Positions 46,815 to 58,162 of a stretch of 64,000 bases of DNA are shown piece after piece. Source of the stretch: Alligator mississippiensis (lineage: Eukaryota > Chordata > Crocodylia > Alligatoridae); the NCBI RefSeq assembly GCF_030867095.1, contig NC_081824.1, forward strand, positions 122,706,162-122,770,161, written 5' to 3'. A model generated the notes under the pieces. The model had not been told where the DNA came from and made no database searches. It worked only from the letters and a program-made list of their open reading frames with translations. How positions within the stretch are numbered: position 1 is the stretch's first letter; every line of letters begins with the position of its first letter. Both the position numbers and the translations under genes were made by a program.

Positions 46815-47298
46815 AAGAAGAGGTAGTTTCTGTTTTTTGAATGTTTACAATTAGAGTACTAATAATTTGGTAGATGTTTTTGTTTGTTGAGTGGAAGAAA
46901 AATATCTTTGATTTATAAAAGTCAAGCTCTCTTTTGCCTGCTTCATCATGGTCCATGACCAATAGATAAAACTCAGTCTTGTATTTCAATGTCAGAAAGA
47001 ATTAAAATATTCTTGATGGAGACTCAAGAAAACAAAAGATTTTCTAACTCATTCTTTTGAATGAAAGTGACTTGATCCACTCACTGCCTATTGAAGTGAG
47101 TGTTTTTTTGTTGACTTCTGTGGGCACTAGATAAACCTACTGTGCTAAGAATAAAATTTGAGGTAGGAAAGCTTAACTTCTTTGAGAAGTGTAACGTATT
47201 TTTAAAATAACATTTTAGCTAACATTTAGTATGAGCAGATTAAAAGTTGCCATTAAAGATCCAGGGCCTTTCAAAGTTAATTTACTGTTGAAAACTCT
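46815..47298 (+). repeat. Repeat unit B, copy 2 (partner 41549-42030)
   Basis: A direct copy of unit B, starting 1.1 kb after the GJE1 stop codon. The copies differ by scattered substitutions and small indels. Confidence 0.93.
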
Positions 47299-48149
47299 GA
47301 GGAGAATCCCAATACAGTATACATCTAGCCATCTTGTTCAAAGCCTGTTCATTTTACTCATGTAAGCAGTCTCAACAGTTGCAGTTCTGCAAACTTTGTA
47401 GTCTTTACCCACACAGAATATCCTATTCACTTCAGCAGAACTGCTCAGATGAGTGTAGAATTTGATCTTTGCTGGACCTATCTGGATCCAAACTGTATAG
47501 AGGTTATGTAGTTCTTACTTTTTGATGAGCTGGCTGATGCTGACATCCTAAATTCTAATGTGTTTACTGTGTAATAGATTTAATGTTCTGATTTTTTCCA
47601 TAGAAGTAAGTAATGTTCCTCTTGTCCCTAAAACTAAACAAATATATGTTTAGCTGACCATGGATATAACTATTTATTTCTCATTTTCAAGTAGCACAAG
47701 AGGAGAAAAAATACCTGCCTTAATTTGTTGATTATATATCATGTGTTATGGTCAGTACATAGGTGCTTAGATTTTGCTGTATACATCAAATATCCATCCA
47801 GCTGTTTACATATATGCAGGGACTGTTTTTTCAAATTCATTCTGTAATCTCAGGTATAATAAACCTTTTATGTACAAAATGCAACATGTAATTTATGTTG
47901 AAGTTACAATTTATTTGTACTAACTACAGAGCTGTTCAACCATATTCCAATCACATTTAATGAGATACTGGGATGTTTGTAGAGCAAAATAAATAAATAT
48001 AAAAAGAGTTCTGTTACAATTGTGTTATTATTTTGTCCTGAGCTTCCATAAACAAAAAGCTGAGCTGACCTCATATTAATAACTAGCCAATTGCCCATCA
48101 TGAATGACAGATTTCAAAGGAGTGCTTACATGACCAGCCCCAAAGGGTG
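47299..48149. other. Intergenic, no gene recognised
   Basis: AT-rich, featureless. Confidence 0.4.
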
Positions 48150-48490
48150 CCCCTGCCCCTGTCCATTCTGTTGCCCCTCACTGCCAAGCCACAGCCCTCC
48201 AGCCCTGCTGCTGCCCCTCACTCCTAACCCACTGACCCCAGCCCTGCCAGTGACCCTTACTCACCAAACTGCAGTACACTGCTCCCCTGGGCCCTGATGG
48301 TGCCCCTCACTCCCAACCTACAGCTCCCCACCCTGCATCCCTGCTGGTACCCCTGCCTCCTGACCCACAGCCCCCCCAGCACCGCCAGTGCCCCCTGCAC
48401 TCCCAGCCCACAATCCCCCACCCCTACCCTGGTGCCCCACACTCCTGACCCACAGCCCCCTACTCCATCAGCCCTACCAGAAGGGCCCCA
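48150..48490 (-). repeat. Minisatellite with core tgcccctcactcc, about 6-7 copies
   Basis: Units of roughly 50-58 bases such as tgcccctcactcccaaccta followed by cagctccccaccctg. The reverse complement (ggagtgaggggca) matches the core at 14398-14590. Confidence 0.7.
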
Positions 48491-49375
48491 GCTGTCCCGA
48501 TCCTGACTGGCCAGAGTGTGGTGGCTCTGATACTGAACTTTTTATTAAAAAGTGGCAATGGGCTGATTCATACCCAGAGGTAAATCCAAACACTGTAACA
48601 CCTACTTGGCCCCAAATAACTGTGCACGTGCTCCCCTTCAAGGGCCTGGCACATCAATGCCAGAACAAAGAAAAATGGCCAGCAGGTGGTGGCAGAGTGT
48701 GTCTGGCCCCAGTGCGGGCTGGAAGGAAGAGGATGGTGGGGAGGGAGGCTTGGGCACCCCCTGCCCTGGGATGAGGCTGCTGCACCGCACCAGGCAGCCT
48801 GGCCACAACCCCCTCCCTCCCCCCTACCCACCCACCCAGGATCTCGTAGCTGCTCAGCCCCTGCAAGCAGAGCACAGGCCACAGCCCCTGTTCTGCCCTC
48901 CCAGCCAGGGATTTCCCCGCTGACCTCCAAACCTCACCACCCTTTTCTCTCACTGAAGAACAGCAACCCTCCCCTGCCCGCCTTGCCCTGTTACAGCCCC
49001 AGCCCCCGCTTCCCCTGCCCTGATCAGATGTCCGCTGTGCTCTGCCCTAATCAGATTTTGCTGTGCTCTGGGGGTGGAAGCAGTGGGAGGCGATCGGAGG
49101 CAGCAGGGAGCACCGCATGGATCTGCACCTCCACAGCTGCAGGCAGATATGTGCGCGCTCCCTGCTGCCCCCGATCACCCTCCCCTGCTCCCACCAACAG
49201 AACAAAGGAAAGTCCTGGACATTTGGGCAGATTTAAAAAAACAAGCCCTGACTGAGATCAGAGGGCTTAAAAAAGAGGACACGGACATGTGCTAACCCTG
49301 TCTTGGTGGCACATGCACACTTGATCAAAAGAGTTAGACAGACAGACAGACAAAGCCCTTTATTATATTAGAATA
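48491..49375. other. GC-rich intergenic block, probably a composite repeat
   Basis: Open frames up to 189 codons occur but lack recognisable domains. It ends with (agac)n and caaagccctttattatatta (49335-49370), which resembles the 3' end of a retroelement. The family is not identified. Confidence 0.35.
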
Positions 49376-50053
49376 TAAATGTGTATAAACTGAATGTATT
49401 TACAAAGAACATACATTAGAAATACCAACTATCATTTTTTTAACTGAAACAACTCAGTTGAAAGACTTTTATCCATGTTGATGGCATTTAGCAAAATGTC
49501 AACATATAGGCCCTTGCTCATCAAGGCATGTGTATTGTAGTGCCTTAAACTTAGGTATCTCTGCCTACAAGCAAAATTCCAAAAGAAGAGTTATGCATCC
49601 TAGGTCCCCATACCTAAAATGGTGATACTGTTTCACAGCATCCATAAAACTAGTTTTAGTCAAGTAAGGATTTAAGATACACAAGTCCAAAACAGCCCTT
49701 CTCTGTACTCCTAGATCTCAGTATTCCCAAAGTTCTCTTCCTGCTTCTCCAGACCAACAGCCCTTCCTTCCCTTGTTTCCTCTATACCATCTTTTCATTA
49801 GCACCCTTGTATGTAGTTTCCTTCAGACACCAGAACCTCTGCACCTTTATTCCATGTTCCCATATTGTGTGTCACATGTACCAGATCCATGTCCCCAGCT
49901 GGAGTACTTGGCCAGTATTTGCAGGTACAGTGAGCTATTTCCATTAGGAGACATTTATGATTTTAATCATGTGGTTTTATGTTTCCCTGGTTGGGATATG
50001 AATCAAACAGAAAAAGGAGAGGAGTGCAGTGTTGCCAGCCATAGCTATTTTTA
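49376..50053. other. Intergenic, no gene recognised
   Basis: Nothing supported. Confidence 0.4.
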
Positions 50054-50366
50054 AGGGGCCTACACCAAGTCTGGGTGAACGCCTGTTCACCAGAGCGCCC
50101 CATGGGATGACAAGGTCAAACAGTCACAAACTTCTTCAAGACTATTTCAGGCTGGACATAAGGAAGAACTTTACAGTCTGAGCCCCCAAGGCCTAAATCA
50201 GACTACCACCAGAGGTAGTGCAAGCGCCTGCTCTGGAGTCAATTGGACGTTTATCTTGCTGGGATCCAGCGACCCCAGCTGACTTCCTGCCCCTGGGGCA
50301 GGGGGCTGGACTCGATGATCTTCCGAGGTCCCTTCCAGCCCTGTCTATGAAATCTATGAATGTCAC
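50054..50366 (+). mobile_element. CR1 3' end fragment
   Basis: ctgttcaccagagcgcccca, tttcaggctggacataagga, gggggctggactcgatgatc and cccttccagccctgtctatg are classic CR1 C-terminal and 3' UTR sequence, ending atgaaatctatgaat. Confidence 0.9.
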
Positions 50367-50817
50367 AGAAACGTAACCACAGCAAAAGGCCCCAAAGCAG
50401 CTAAACCAGCTAATGAAAAAACTGGTTAAAAATGTAACTGTAATCCAGGTAACAATTCCAAAACTCTTTTCAGTTAGCACTCTGCCAAAAAAATCTTGCT
50501 TTGTAGATTTTATTTTGGGAATCCAGTACATGTACTTCTTTTGCTTTTCTCCTAGTTTCCTACTTCTGACTCACAGGGAAATACACATGCAGAACAATGA
50601 AATCAATCTGCAATTCATATATCTGCATCCAGTTTAATTTTTAGGTAATGGTTTCCCCTGAGCTTGAAGAGATAGAAGGGACTACCCACAACCACCTTAT
50701 TCAGGTTGTGGGATTGACCATGAATCAAAGATACAGTTGCCTGAGACCATCTAATTTTCAGCATAACATTACAATGCTCCAGTACCCTAACCAGTCCGAT
50801 TTTCCATTTTCTTTAGG

Positions 50818-51415
50818 AAAACATAAGAAAGTAGACCTGGGAGGGACCTCACAAGGTCATCTAGTCTAGCCCCCTGCTCAATCTAGTATTGACCCTGACT
50901 GAACTAACCCAGCCAAGTGTCTGTCCAACCTGCTTTTGAGAGTTTCCAAGGATGGAGATTCCACAGTTTCTCTAGGTAGCCTGTTCCAGTGCTTGACCAC
51001 CCTCACAGTCAAGAAGTTCCTCCTACTCTACAACCTAAATTTCCTCTGCTGCAGCTTAAGGCCATTGCTCCTAGTCCTGTACCCTACAGCCACTGAGAAA
51101 AGCCCATTTCCATCCTCTCTATAATTACTCTTCAGGTCTTTAAAGACTATTCTCAAATTCCCTTCTCAGTTTTCTCCAGACCAGGTGACCCTAGCTCTTT
51201 CAGCCTCTCCTCATAAGTCATACTTCCCTTGCCTCTAACCATTGTTGTTGCTGCTCTCTGCTGGACTATTTCCAATCTGTCTACATCTTTCTTAAAGTGT
51301 GGGGCCCAAAACTGGACATAGTACTTCAAGTGAGGCCTCACCTGTGCTGACTAGAATGGAAGAATTGCTGTTCTTGATTTGCAGCTGACAATCCTGTGAA
51401 TACAACTTTCTTCTC
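50818..51415 (-). mobile_element. CR1 3' end fragment, longer
   Basis: On the minus strand a short frame (51341-51153) reads [20 protein letters not shown] and later [20 protein letters not shown], the CR1 C-terminus. The 3' UTR reaches ttctatgttttcc-like sequence at 50818. It lies tail-to-tail with the CR1 at 50054-50366. Confidence 0.88.
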
Positions 51416-51879
51416 TTTATTCCTTCATACCTGGACCCCTAATGTCCCTCTCAGGCTGTGTAAACATTAATTTATCAAGCTTTAAACAACATAAAATAAA
51501 ATCCATTTAAAGGGCAGTGGGGAGGGAAAGAGGACTTGAGAAGACAGTGGACCGCAGACAAAAGCAATTGCTCTTGAAGTGACTTATGAGGGCTATTTCT
51601 TGCATAGGCAGGCTCCCCGCCAAATTTTCTTTTGACAACTCAGTCCCCATAAGAGCGGACATGGGCAGGGCTTGAAAACTTGCAGTGCAGGCCTGCTTCA
51701 AAGTACATGGGTAGCTCCTTCATGGGATGCACATTTCTTGGGTCAATGGCCAGGTTGGGTTTGCGGGGGAGTTGTCCCATCTAACGGATGGTTGGCAACC
51801 CCTCAATTTGAGGATGATTTTTACCATGGCTCATGTCTGGGTCTTGAGTTGACTTCAGAGTTCAATCCTTGAGCCACAG
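51416..51879. other. VTA1 upstream flank
   Basis: No gene or repeat recognised. Confidence 0.4.
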
Positions 51880-52308
51880 ATCCGTCTGCAGGAGTTGCGG
51901 ATTTCCACAGGGGACAGACGGCTGCAGGCCCGGCCCGGGAAGGCCCAGCAGAGCTCGCAACTGGGCAACACCAATCCCACCGAGGCCAGGAGCCCGAGCG
52001 CCACAACCGGGACTCGAACCTCCGCCTCCCCGAGCGGCCTCCCCTTCCCCCGCCTCTCCCGTCCCTGGCTGACCAGCCTCGCTTTGGCCCTCCCGCTCAC
52101 CAGAGGTCGCTGCTGCAGACACCGCTCTCCTGCCGCACCTTAAGCACGCATGCGCAGGGGGAGGGAAGAGGTGTTGTTGTCCCGGAAGCGGAAGTGAGTC
52201 CCCGAGGTCAGCAGCCGCCGGACAGGACTCTGCCGGCGCGGAGTGGGGGAGGGGACTGTTGTTGCCTTTACTCTTCTTGCTGCTGCGGCGGGTCCGGCCC
52301 GGCGCGTC
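51880..52308 (+). promoter_or_regulatory. VTA1 CpG-island promoter with NRF1- and ETS-like sites
   Basis: A G+C- and CpG-rich block begins near 51880 and runs through exon 1 to about 52600. It contains an NRF1-like site gcacgcatgcgca (52144-52156) and tandem ETS-like sites ccggaagcggaag (52182-52194) some 115-165 bases upstream of the ATG. A second, palindromic NRF1-like site gcgcatgcgca lies in the intron at 52554-52564. No TATA box is seen. This is the usual pattern of a housekeeping promoter. The long minus-strand open frame here (51862-52812) follows from low stop density in GC-rich DNA. Confidence 0.7.
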
Positions 52309-52417
52309 ATGGCGGCCGCGGCCCTGCCCCCGCTGCCCCCGCAGTTCAAGAGCATGCAGCACCACCTGCGCACCGGGCAGGAGCTGGATAAGCGGGAGCC
52401 CGTCGTGGCGTACTACT
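52309..52417 (+). CDS. VTA1: VTA1 coding exon 1 (vesicle trafficking 1, ESCRT-III/VPS4 cofactor), partial gene
   Basis: Encodes 36 residues, MAAAALPPLP then PQFKSMQHHLRTGQELDKRE and PVVAYY, plus the first base of the next codon (Cys in human). The donor is ACT|GTGAGT. It matches the human VTA1 N-terminus (PPLPAQFKSIQHHLRTAQEH) from memory. Known: VTA1 binds and stimulates the VPS4 ATPase in multivesicular-body sorting, and its N-terminal tandem MIT domain binds CHMP/IST1 tails; this exon covers the start of that domain. The expected next peptide (CRLYAMQTGMKID) was not found up to 64000, so intron 1 exceeds 11.5 kb and the rest of the gene lies outside. The ATG sits in a CpG island. Confidence 0.95.
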
Positions 52418-52823
52418 GTGAGTGCCCTTCCCCCCCCCGCCCCCTGGGGTTGCCCTTTCCCCCTGGGAGCGCGCGGCACAGAACCCCAGTCAGGGTGTGC
52501 CACACCCCTTTCCCCACTGGTGCGCGCGCGCACAGGCGTCGGGGTGGGGAGCAGCGCATGCGCAGGGCCGAATGGGGGGGGCGGTCCTTCGGCTGGGGCT
52601 AGTTGGAGAGTGTTACTAAAAGCAGCTGGATGGAGGATTCGATCCCCATATGGGGCTGCTGGGCTTTTCCTGCCTCTTGAAGTCTCTTCCAGTCCTGCTT
52701 TTATGATATGATATATGTTTTTTGCTGGTGGCTGCAAGGGGGGGGGGGGGTGGGAATTGCACCCCCACACATGCATGCACACACCCACTCCCTCACACAC
52801 AGAGCAACACACATTGGAAAAAA

Positions 52824-52960
52824 AACATTAATTGACATTTTTTGCATGGTACAGTATAATTACGAGAAATACAGGACAACGTGTATAGTAGCCACATTGT
52901 TACACAGCTGAAGGACAGTAGAGAACCTGGTCTACATTTGCCTGGGTGCCACATTTCATC
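52824..52960 (+). repeat. Inverted duplication, copy 1 (partner 56955-57090)
   Basis: Shares gagaaatacagga-cac, atagtagccacatt, acacagctgaaggacagt, tctacatttgcctgggtgc with the reverse complement of the partner. Confidence 0.85.
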
Positions 52961-53600
52961 TTGTTTGGGGTTTGGGGGGCGTTTTTAAGCCTTCGCCACA
53001 GGGTTTGGGTGTTGGCTGCAGCTAGGGATTTTGACTGGGCTGTGCCAGTGCTGCTGCTGAAACCAGAGCCCGAGGTTCCTGGCTACGGGGTCTTGTCTGT
53101 CCATTCAGGGTCAGAACAGTCAATCGCCAGAGTTGGGGATCAGGACTTTTTATATGTCCAGGAAAATCACAGGCCTGCCAAGGAAAATATAAGCCCCCTT
53201 TAATACTGGGGCCCATTAATGACACATTACAGATTACTTGGGACAAATAATGAAAACGGGGGTAGGAGTGGAGGTCAAAGGTTAGTAACTGGTGTGCTAA
53301 GGCATTTTGGGGTTAGGAAGGAATTTGACCCCGTGGTCAGATTGGTCCAAACTGTGGGGGTGGTTTTGCCTTCCTCTGTAGCAGGGGGAGTGTGGCCCTC
53401 TGCTTGGAGCCTCTGGAGTACTTTTGCAGTGGTAGGATGTCTACCTGGGATTTCCCCAGTATAAGTTAATGCTTGTAAAGCAGCAGGGCATTAACCACTA
53501 CAGTTCCCTGCCTTCTCCGGGGCAGGTTTGGGTATTATGCTGGGATTGTGTCAGAGTTGATGCTCGTTTTGTATAGAGTTTAGGTTACGGATGCTCGTGA
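52961..53600. repeat. Interspersed repeat of unassigned family
   Basis: ttttggggttaggaaggaat, cagattggtccaaactgtgg and ttttgccttcctctgtagca form a sequence familiar from reptile genomes as an interspersed repeat. I cannot name the family or its ends. Confidence 0.4.
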
Positions 53601-53601
53601 A

Positions 53602-53966
53602 ATGGCTTGGAGAGTGACCGGGAGTTTGCACATGGAGGCCGGCTTGACAGGGAGTTTGCACATGGAGGCCGCCACTGCAACTCTGCCACTGCACCCTGCG
53701 CTACCATCCCACAGCCACCTGTGTGGCTTTGCGGGCAAGTGGCGCAGGATGCAGCAGCAGCAGTGCAGTGCCAGCCACCACGTGGGGGCCATATACGTGC
53801 TGCCCAGCCGGGTGCGTGGAAAGAGGGGCTTCCATGCAACAGCCGCCACTGCACCATTGCTTATGCCCCGCGACTGGCTGCATGGGTCCTCAGCGGTGTG
53901 GGGTGGTGGCGGCTGCACGCTGGCTGGGGGGGGGCCTTGTGGGCCAGTGCTGCCACTGCAGAGCCA
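53602..53966. repeat. GC-rich repeat with a short direct duplication
   Basis: gggagtttgcacatggaggc occurs twice (53621, 53652). The following 290 bases resemble the arms of the palindrome next to it. Confidence 0.6.
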
Positions 53967-55173
53967 TGCCCTTCGCCCCTGGACCCTAGAGGTAAGTGGG
54001 GCTTGGGGGCCGTGGGGCGTGGCTAGGGGCTGAGGGAGTGGGGGGTGTTGCCGGCCCCAGGCGGCACACTGCAGCCAGGTGCAGGGAGGTAAGGGCAGGG
54101 ATGCCCCTCTGTGGGAGCTTTGCAGGTAAGTGATGCAGGGCATGCATGCCACCCGGCCAGCTGCCCAGGGGAGGGGAAGGCTGGCATGTGTCCAGCTGCA
54201 CAGCTCCGTGGCCGGCTCTGCAGCGGCAGCAAGGGATGGGGGGCAGAGGGGGGGCTCGCATGCGGTGGCCGCTGCTGCTTGCCTGTAGGGCTGTGCCAGT
54301 GGTGACGGCCGCTGCCTACAAACTCCCCACGCCACCACAGAACAGTGCCCAGAGCTGTGCAGGGGGCAGCAGCAGTGTGGTGGCAGCCAGGTGGCATGCA
54401 GCCACCCACACTGCCATCTCATGCTGCGGCCACGGCCGCCGCCACAGTGCCACTGCCACCACACGGCCGGCCATACAGCTTCGAGCACGGTTCCGCAGCG
54501 GTGGCGTGGGGAGGTTTTGTACGCAGCAGCCGTCGCTGCTGACACACAGCTGCCGCTTACCTTTAGGGCTGTGCCAGCGGTGACGGCCGCTGCATACGGA
54601 ACCTCCTTGTGCCGCCACCACAGAGCCATGCTTGGAACTGTAAGGCCAGCTACATGGCGGCAGCAGCACTGTGGTGGTGGCCGTGGCCGTGGGATGATGG
54701 TGGGGATGGCTGCATGCCACCCGGCCACCACCACACTGCTGCTGCCCCCTGTGGCTGGCCGCACAGCTCTGGGCACTGCTCCACAGTGGCACGGGGAGGT
54801 TTTGCAGGCAGCAACCGTCATTGCTGGCACAGCCCTATAGGTAAGCAGCAGCAGCCACCGCGTGTGAGGCCCCACCATCCCTCACCGCCACTGCAGAGCC
54901 AGCCCCGGAGCTGTGCAGCCAGCCTCATGCTAGCCTCAGCCTCCCCGTCCCTTGGGCAGCCGGCCGGGTGGTACGTGCTCCCCGCATCACTTGCCCACAA
55001 AGCCCCTGCAGTGGGGCATCCCTGCCCTCACACCCCGGCCCTGCACCTGACTGCGGTTTGCCGCCCGGGGGCAGCAGCACCCCCCCGCTCTCTCAGCCCC
55101 CAGCCACCTTCCCCAGCCCTGACCCATAGCCCCCAAGCCCCACTTACCTCTAGGTTCCAGGGGTGAAGGGCAA
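53967..55173. repeat. Large GC-rich inverted repeat (foldback), ~600-bp arms
   Basis: The outer ends gcccttcgcccctggaccct (53967) and, in reverse complement, gcccttcacccctggaacct (55173) match. Moving inward, caggtgcaggg, gggcagggatgcccc, aagtgatgc and ccacccggcc (54076-54165) match the reverse complement of 54960-55055, and gggctgtgcca-c-tgacgg (54288) matches the reverse complement of 54820-54840. The symmetry centre lies near 54565. Frames up to 432 codons on the minus strand come from this structure. Confidence 0.85.
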
Positions 55174-55249
55174 GTCTGAGCCTGAGCCCAGCCTTGGCTG
55201 ACTCAGAGGCTCAGGCCCCGCTCTTCCCCCTTTCTCTCCCCTTCCCAGT

Positions 55250-55441
55250 AGAGCTGGGGATTTTCTGCCCTTTCTGCAGTCAGCTCTTGCAGGCTTGTTC
55301 CAGCCTGCAAGAGCTCTCTGCAGAAGCAGAGAATCCACAGATTTCTCTGCTAAAAAGGGAAATCTGAGTTTTCTCTGATTAAAAACAGGGAATCTGTCGT
55401 TTTCTCAATTTTTCTGTGGGAAATGGAAAACCTAGATCCCT
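55250..55441. mobile_element. MITE-like element with perfect 14-bp hairpin
   Basis: agctcttgcaggct and agcctgcaagagct (55284-55317) pair perfectly around tgttcc. The right end (ctagatccctgg) and ttctctgattaaaaacaggg resemble the family of 28232-28455 and 14655-14945. Confidence 0.5.
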
Positions 55442-56790
55442 GGTGATAACCCTGCGCATCTTGGATCAGGGAATTTCCAATGGGCTGAATGAAAAGGATC
55501 TTCCAGTTGCTTGTTTCTTGGCCTGCCCCTGAATCCTAGAGTTCTAAAAGAGGGTGAATAGTAAACCCCTAATTCCTTCCTGCGTGCCATTCAGGATTCA
55601 GCAGACCTCTGTCATGTTCTGTTCTCCCTCCCTATCCCACCCCACCCCACCCCATCCCACCCCATCAGTAGTCTTTGCTGTAAGATGGAAGTCCTGGCCT
55701 TCTCTGGATGCCACTTACCTTGTTTTGTTCCCTTTTTTATAAGAATTACCTTGGCTAATCCAGTGGTTATTAACCTTCTTAGACATGAGGCAGCCATTGG
55801 TTGACTCATGGCGCCCCTCCATACCCTTTGTGAATGGAGAAGTACCCCAATTCAAAAGTTTATTTATTATGGGGCTTATCTTCTTGCAGAGGGTCCAGGC
55901 ACTATGGACAGGGCAGCAGCTAGGCAGGGATGAGTCTAAGCCTGCACTTATCTCCTTGCACCTGCTTATTGTTACACTGTGCAGCACTCTTCAAAAGATC
56001 TCATACGACTCCAAAGTGCCCTGGCCCATGGTATAGACTAAGCTTGTTGTGCCACCAGAAATTCTTCCAGTTGTCAGACTAGACATTCTGGTGGCAGATA
56101 GCAGCTGTCCTGGCAGCGTCACTAGAGTGCTTATACCCAGGGGAACTTTTGGTGGCTTTGCATGGTTTCACAACAGCAAGGCTTATAGAGCATGAAGCGC
56201 ACCTGGGAAAGGCTGCTGAAGGGACAGCAGCAGCCATCTGGCAGCTTGGCAGTGGCTCATGTGTGCCTTCTGCTGTAGGGAGGAGCATTGAGTGTCAGCT
56301 TGTATATTAAGTCTGTATGTTACTCATTACTGTGTACATGTTGCTCATTCTTGTGTACCCCACGTAATTTCTATATTCTTTGTCCTCAATCCTCACTTGT
56401 CCTCTGACCACCTTCTTTGTAAATCCTACTTTATATAATCTTTCCTAATTAAAGGTCTCCTATTTTTTTTGTATAGTTGCAGACACAACAATAGTTGTGG
56501 TTAAAGAGAGATTTTCCTTCTAGATTCTCAGCTTCAAAACACAACTCTCCCACAGTAATCTAAATCAAATAAATGGGCTATTTTTTCAGTTGGAGTAGTT
56601 TTAATGAATAGATTTTAAAAAACAGTGATGGTGCTTTTAAAAAGTCTGCTTTAAATACAGTGGCAAAATTGTCTCACATAAAATGAGATCTCTGTTTTGG
56701 ATTTAGGAGACTTTCATTCTGATGTGAAATTTACTGTTACCTTTTTTGTGTTATCTTTGTCAAGTCAGTCTTCTGCTTTCTAACTGGTAA
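55442..56790. other. VTA1 intron 1, no exon recognised
   Basis: Contains a (cccac)n tract at 55638-55664. No sequence matching the second VTA1 exon was seen. Confidence 0.4.
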
Positions 56791-56927
56791 GGGAGTGGAT
56801 TTAATTACTGGGGTTTTTTTCTTCAGTAATTCATTTCTCTCCTCTTTTCAGTTCACACACAAATGATGGGGGAATGCATTTAATTACTGGAGTTTTTTCT
56901 TCAGCAATTAATTTCTCTCCTAAAGGA
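56791..56927 (+). repeat. Local tandem duplication, ~77-bp period
   Basis: gatttaattactggggtttt, ttcttcagtaattcatttct recurs as catttaattactggagtttt, ttcttcagcaattaatttct 77 bases later. Confidence 0.85.
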
Positions 56928-56954
56928 AGAAATTTGGCTTTCAGTTTTGGCCGA

Positions 56955-57090
56955 GATTAAATGTAGCACCCAGGCAAATGTAGACCAGATTCTCCACTGT
57001 CCTTCAGCTGTGTACGAATGTGGCTACTATATGTGTGGTCCTGTATTTCTCATATTTATACTGTATCATGCATAAATTTCAGTTAATATT
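56955..57090 (-). repeat. Inverted duplication, copy 2 (partner 52824-52960)
   Basis: The reverse complement aligns along its length with 52824-52960. Spacing is 4.0 kb, flanking the palindrome region. Confidence 0.85.
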
Positions 57091-58162
57091 TTATTTTTAA
57101 AAGAAGTGAATGTAAAATAGATGTTTAACCAATTCTTTCATATGCAAGTTACTTCTGTATGTGTGACATGGAACTGGTGAATTATAGTATTTAATGTTTT
57201 GAAAAAATGGCAATTTTCAGGTACAGAATATAATCTAGTTAAGACCATGCATGTGATTAATATCCTTCTACATTGTCCTCTGTTTATTAGATACCTGCTT
57301 AATAAAATCAGTTTCATATTAGAGCCAAAACCCTAAACCAAATGCCAGAAGCATTACACTATTCTTTGTTTTCTGCTGCATATTATCATCTTTCTAATCT
57401 TCCTCTTAAGACTCCATTTTAAATCATAATTCATGTGTACAGGTTTTCTCCCATTGGCTGTTGAACTTAAATCAACTTTGGTTCACACTTGGCCGCCACC
57501 TTTACTGTCCAGCTAGGTTTGCTTCCTGTAATAAATGAATAAAACAATGAAGTAGCAAAACTAAACAGAGGGATTTTTTTTTCTGATGCACCCCTTATAG
57601 ATCTTTTTCTTTTGCCACTGCATATTAGAAATGCTATTTATTAGAATCAAAAGTGCTCTGGCTGATGTGATTCAAGTGAGTGGTGGAAACTGCGCTAGAA
57701 AATCATCTGATAAGCAAACTATCCCCAATACAATAGAAAGATATTCCCCGGTAATAATTGCTAGACTCTTTATATTGCATTTTTCAACAAGTCCTTTTTA
57801 TGATGGTAAGCATTAGCTAGTTCAAAAATATTATCTCTTGTATCAGATGTAATAACTGCTTTATGGAAGTATTAGCATACAGTAGAAAAACAAAGAAATG
57901 AAGTTTTGATTATGATGAAGCCCAATACAAAAAATGTTTTGATGTCCAATTCCTATTTTTCATGTTTTCTTAATTTCTGTATTTTTGAAGTTTAATACAA
58001 GTTTCCAAGCAGTGAGGAAAAAGCAGATTATGGAATAAAAATGTAATGTTAGTTGGCATCTTGTACGAGTTTCCTAATGTGTATGGCAAATTACTGTTTG
58101 AACTTCAAATCATAATAGGTCATCTTTTACTTTTCCATCTGCCTACTTGAGCATGCTTGTCA
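57091..58162. other. VTA1 intron 1, nothing recognised
   Basis: AT-rich; no supported exon or repeat. Confidence 0.4.

Noticed and set aside
48388-49255. Frames of 99-189 codons
   Set aside because: GC-rich repeat DNA with competing frames on both strands and no recognisable domain.
51862-52812. 316-codon minus-strand open frame over the VTA1 promoter
   Set aside because: Low stop density in a CpG island. It is antisense to VTA1 exon 1, which explains the locus better.
53580-54878. 432-codon minus-strand open frame
   Set aside because: It lies across the GC-rich inverted repeat, is rich in Ala, Pro, Cys and His, and overlaps equally long frames on both strands. No domain is recognisable.
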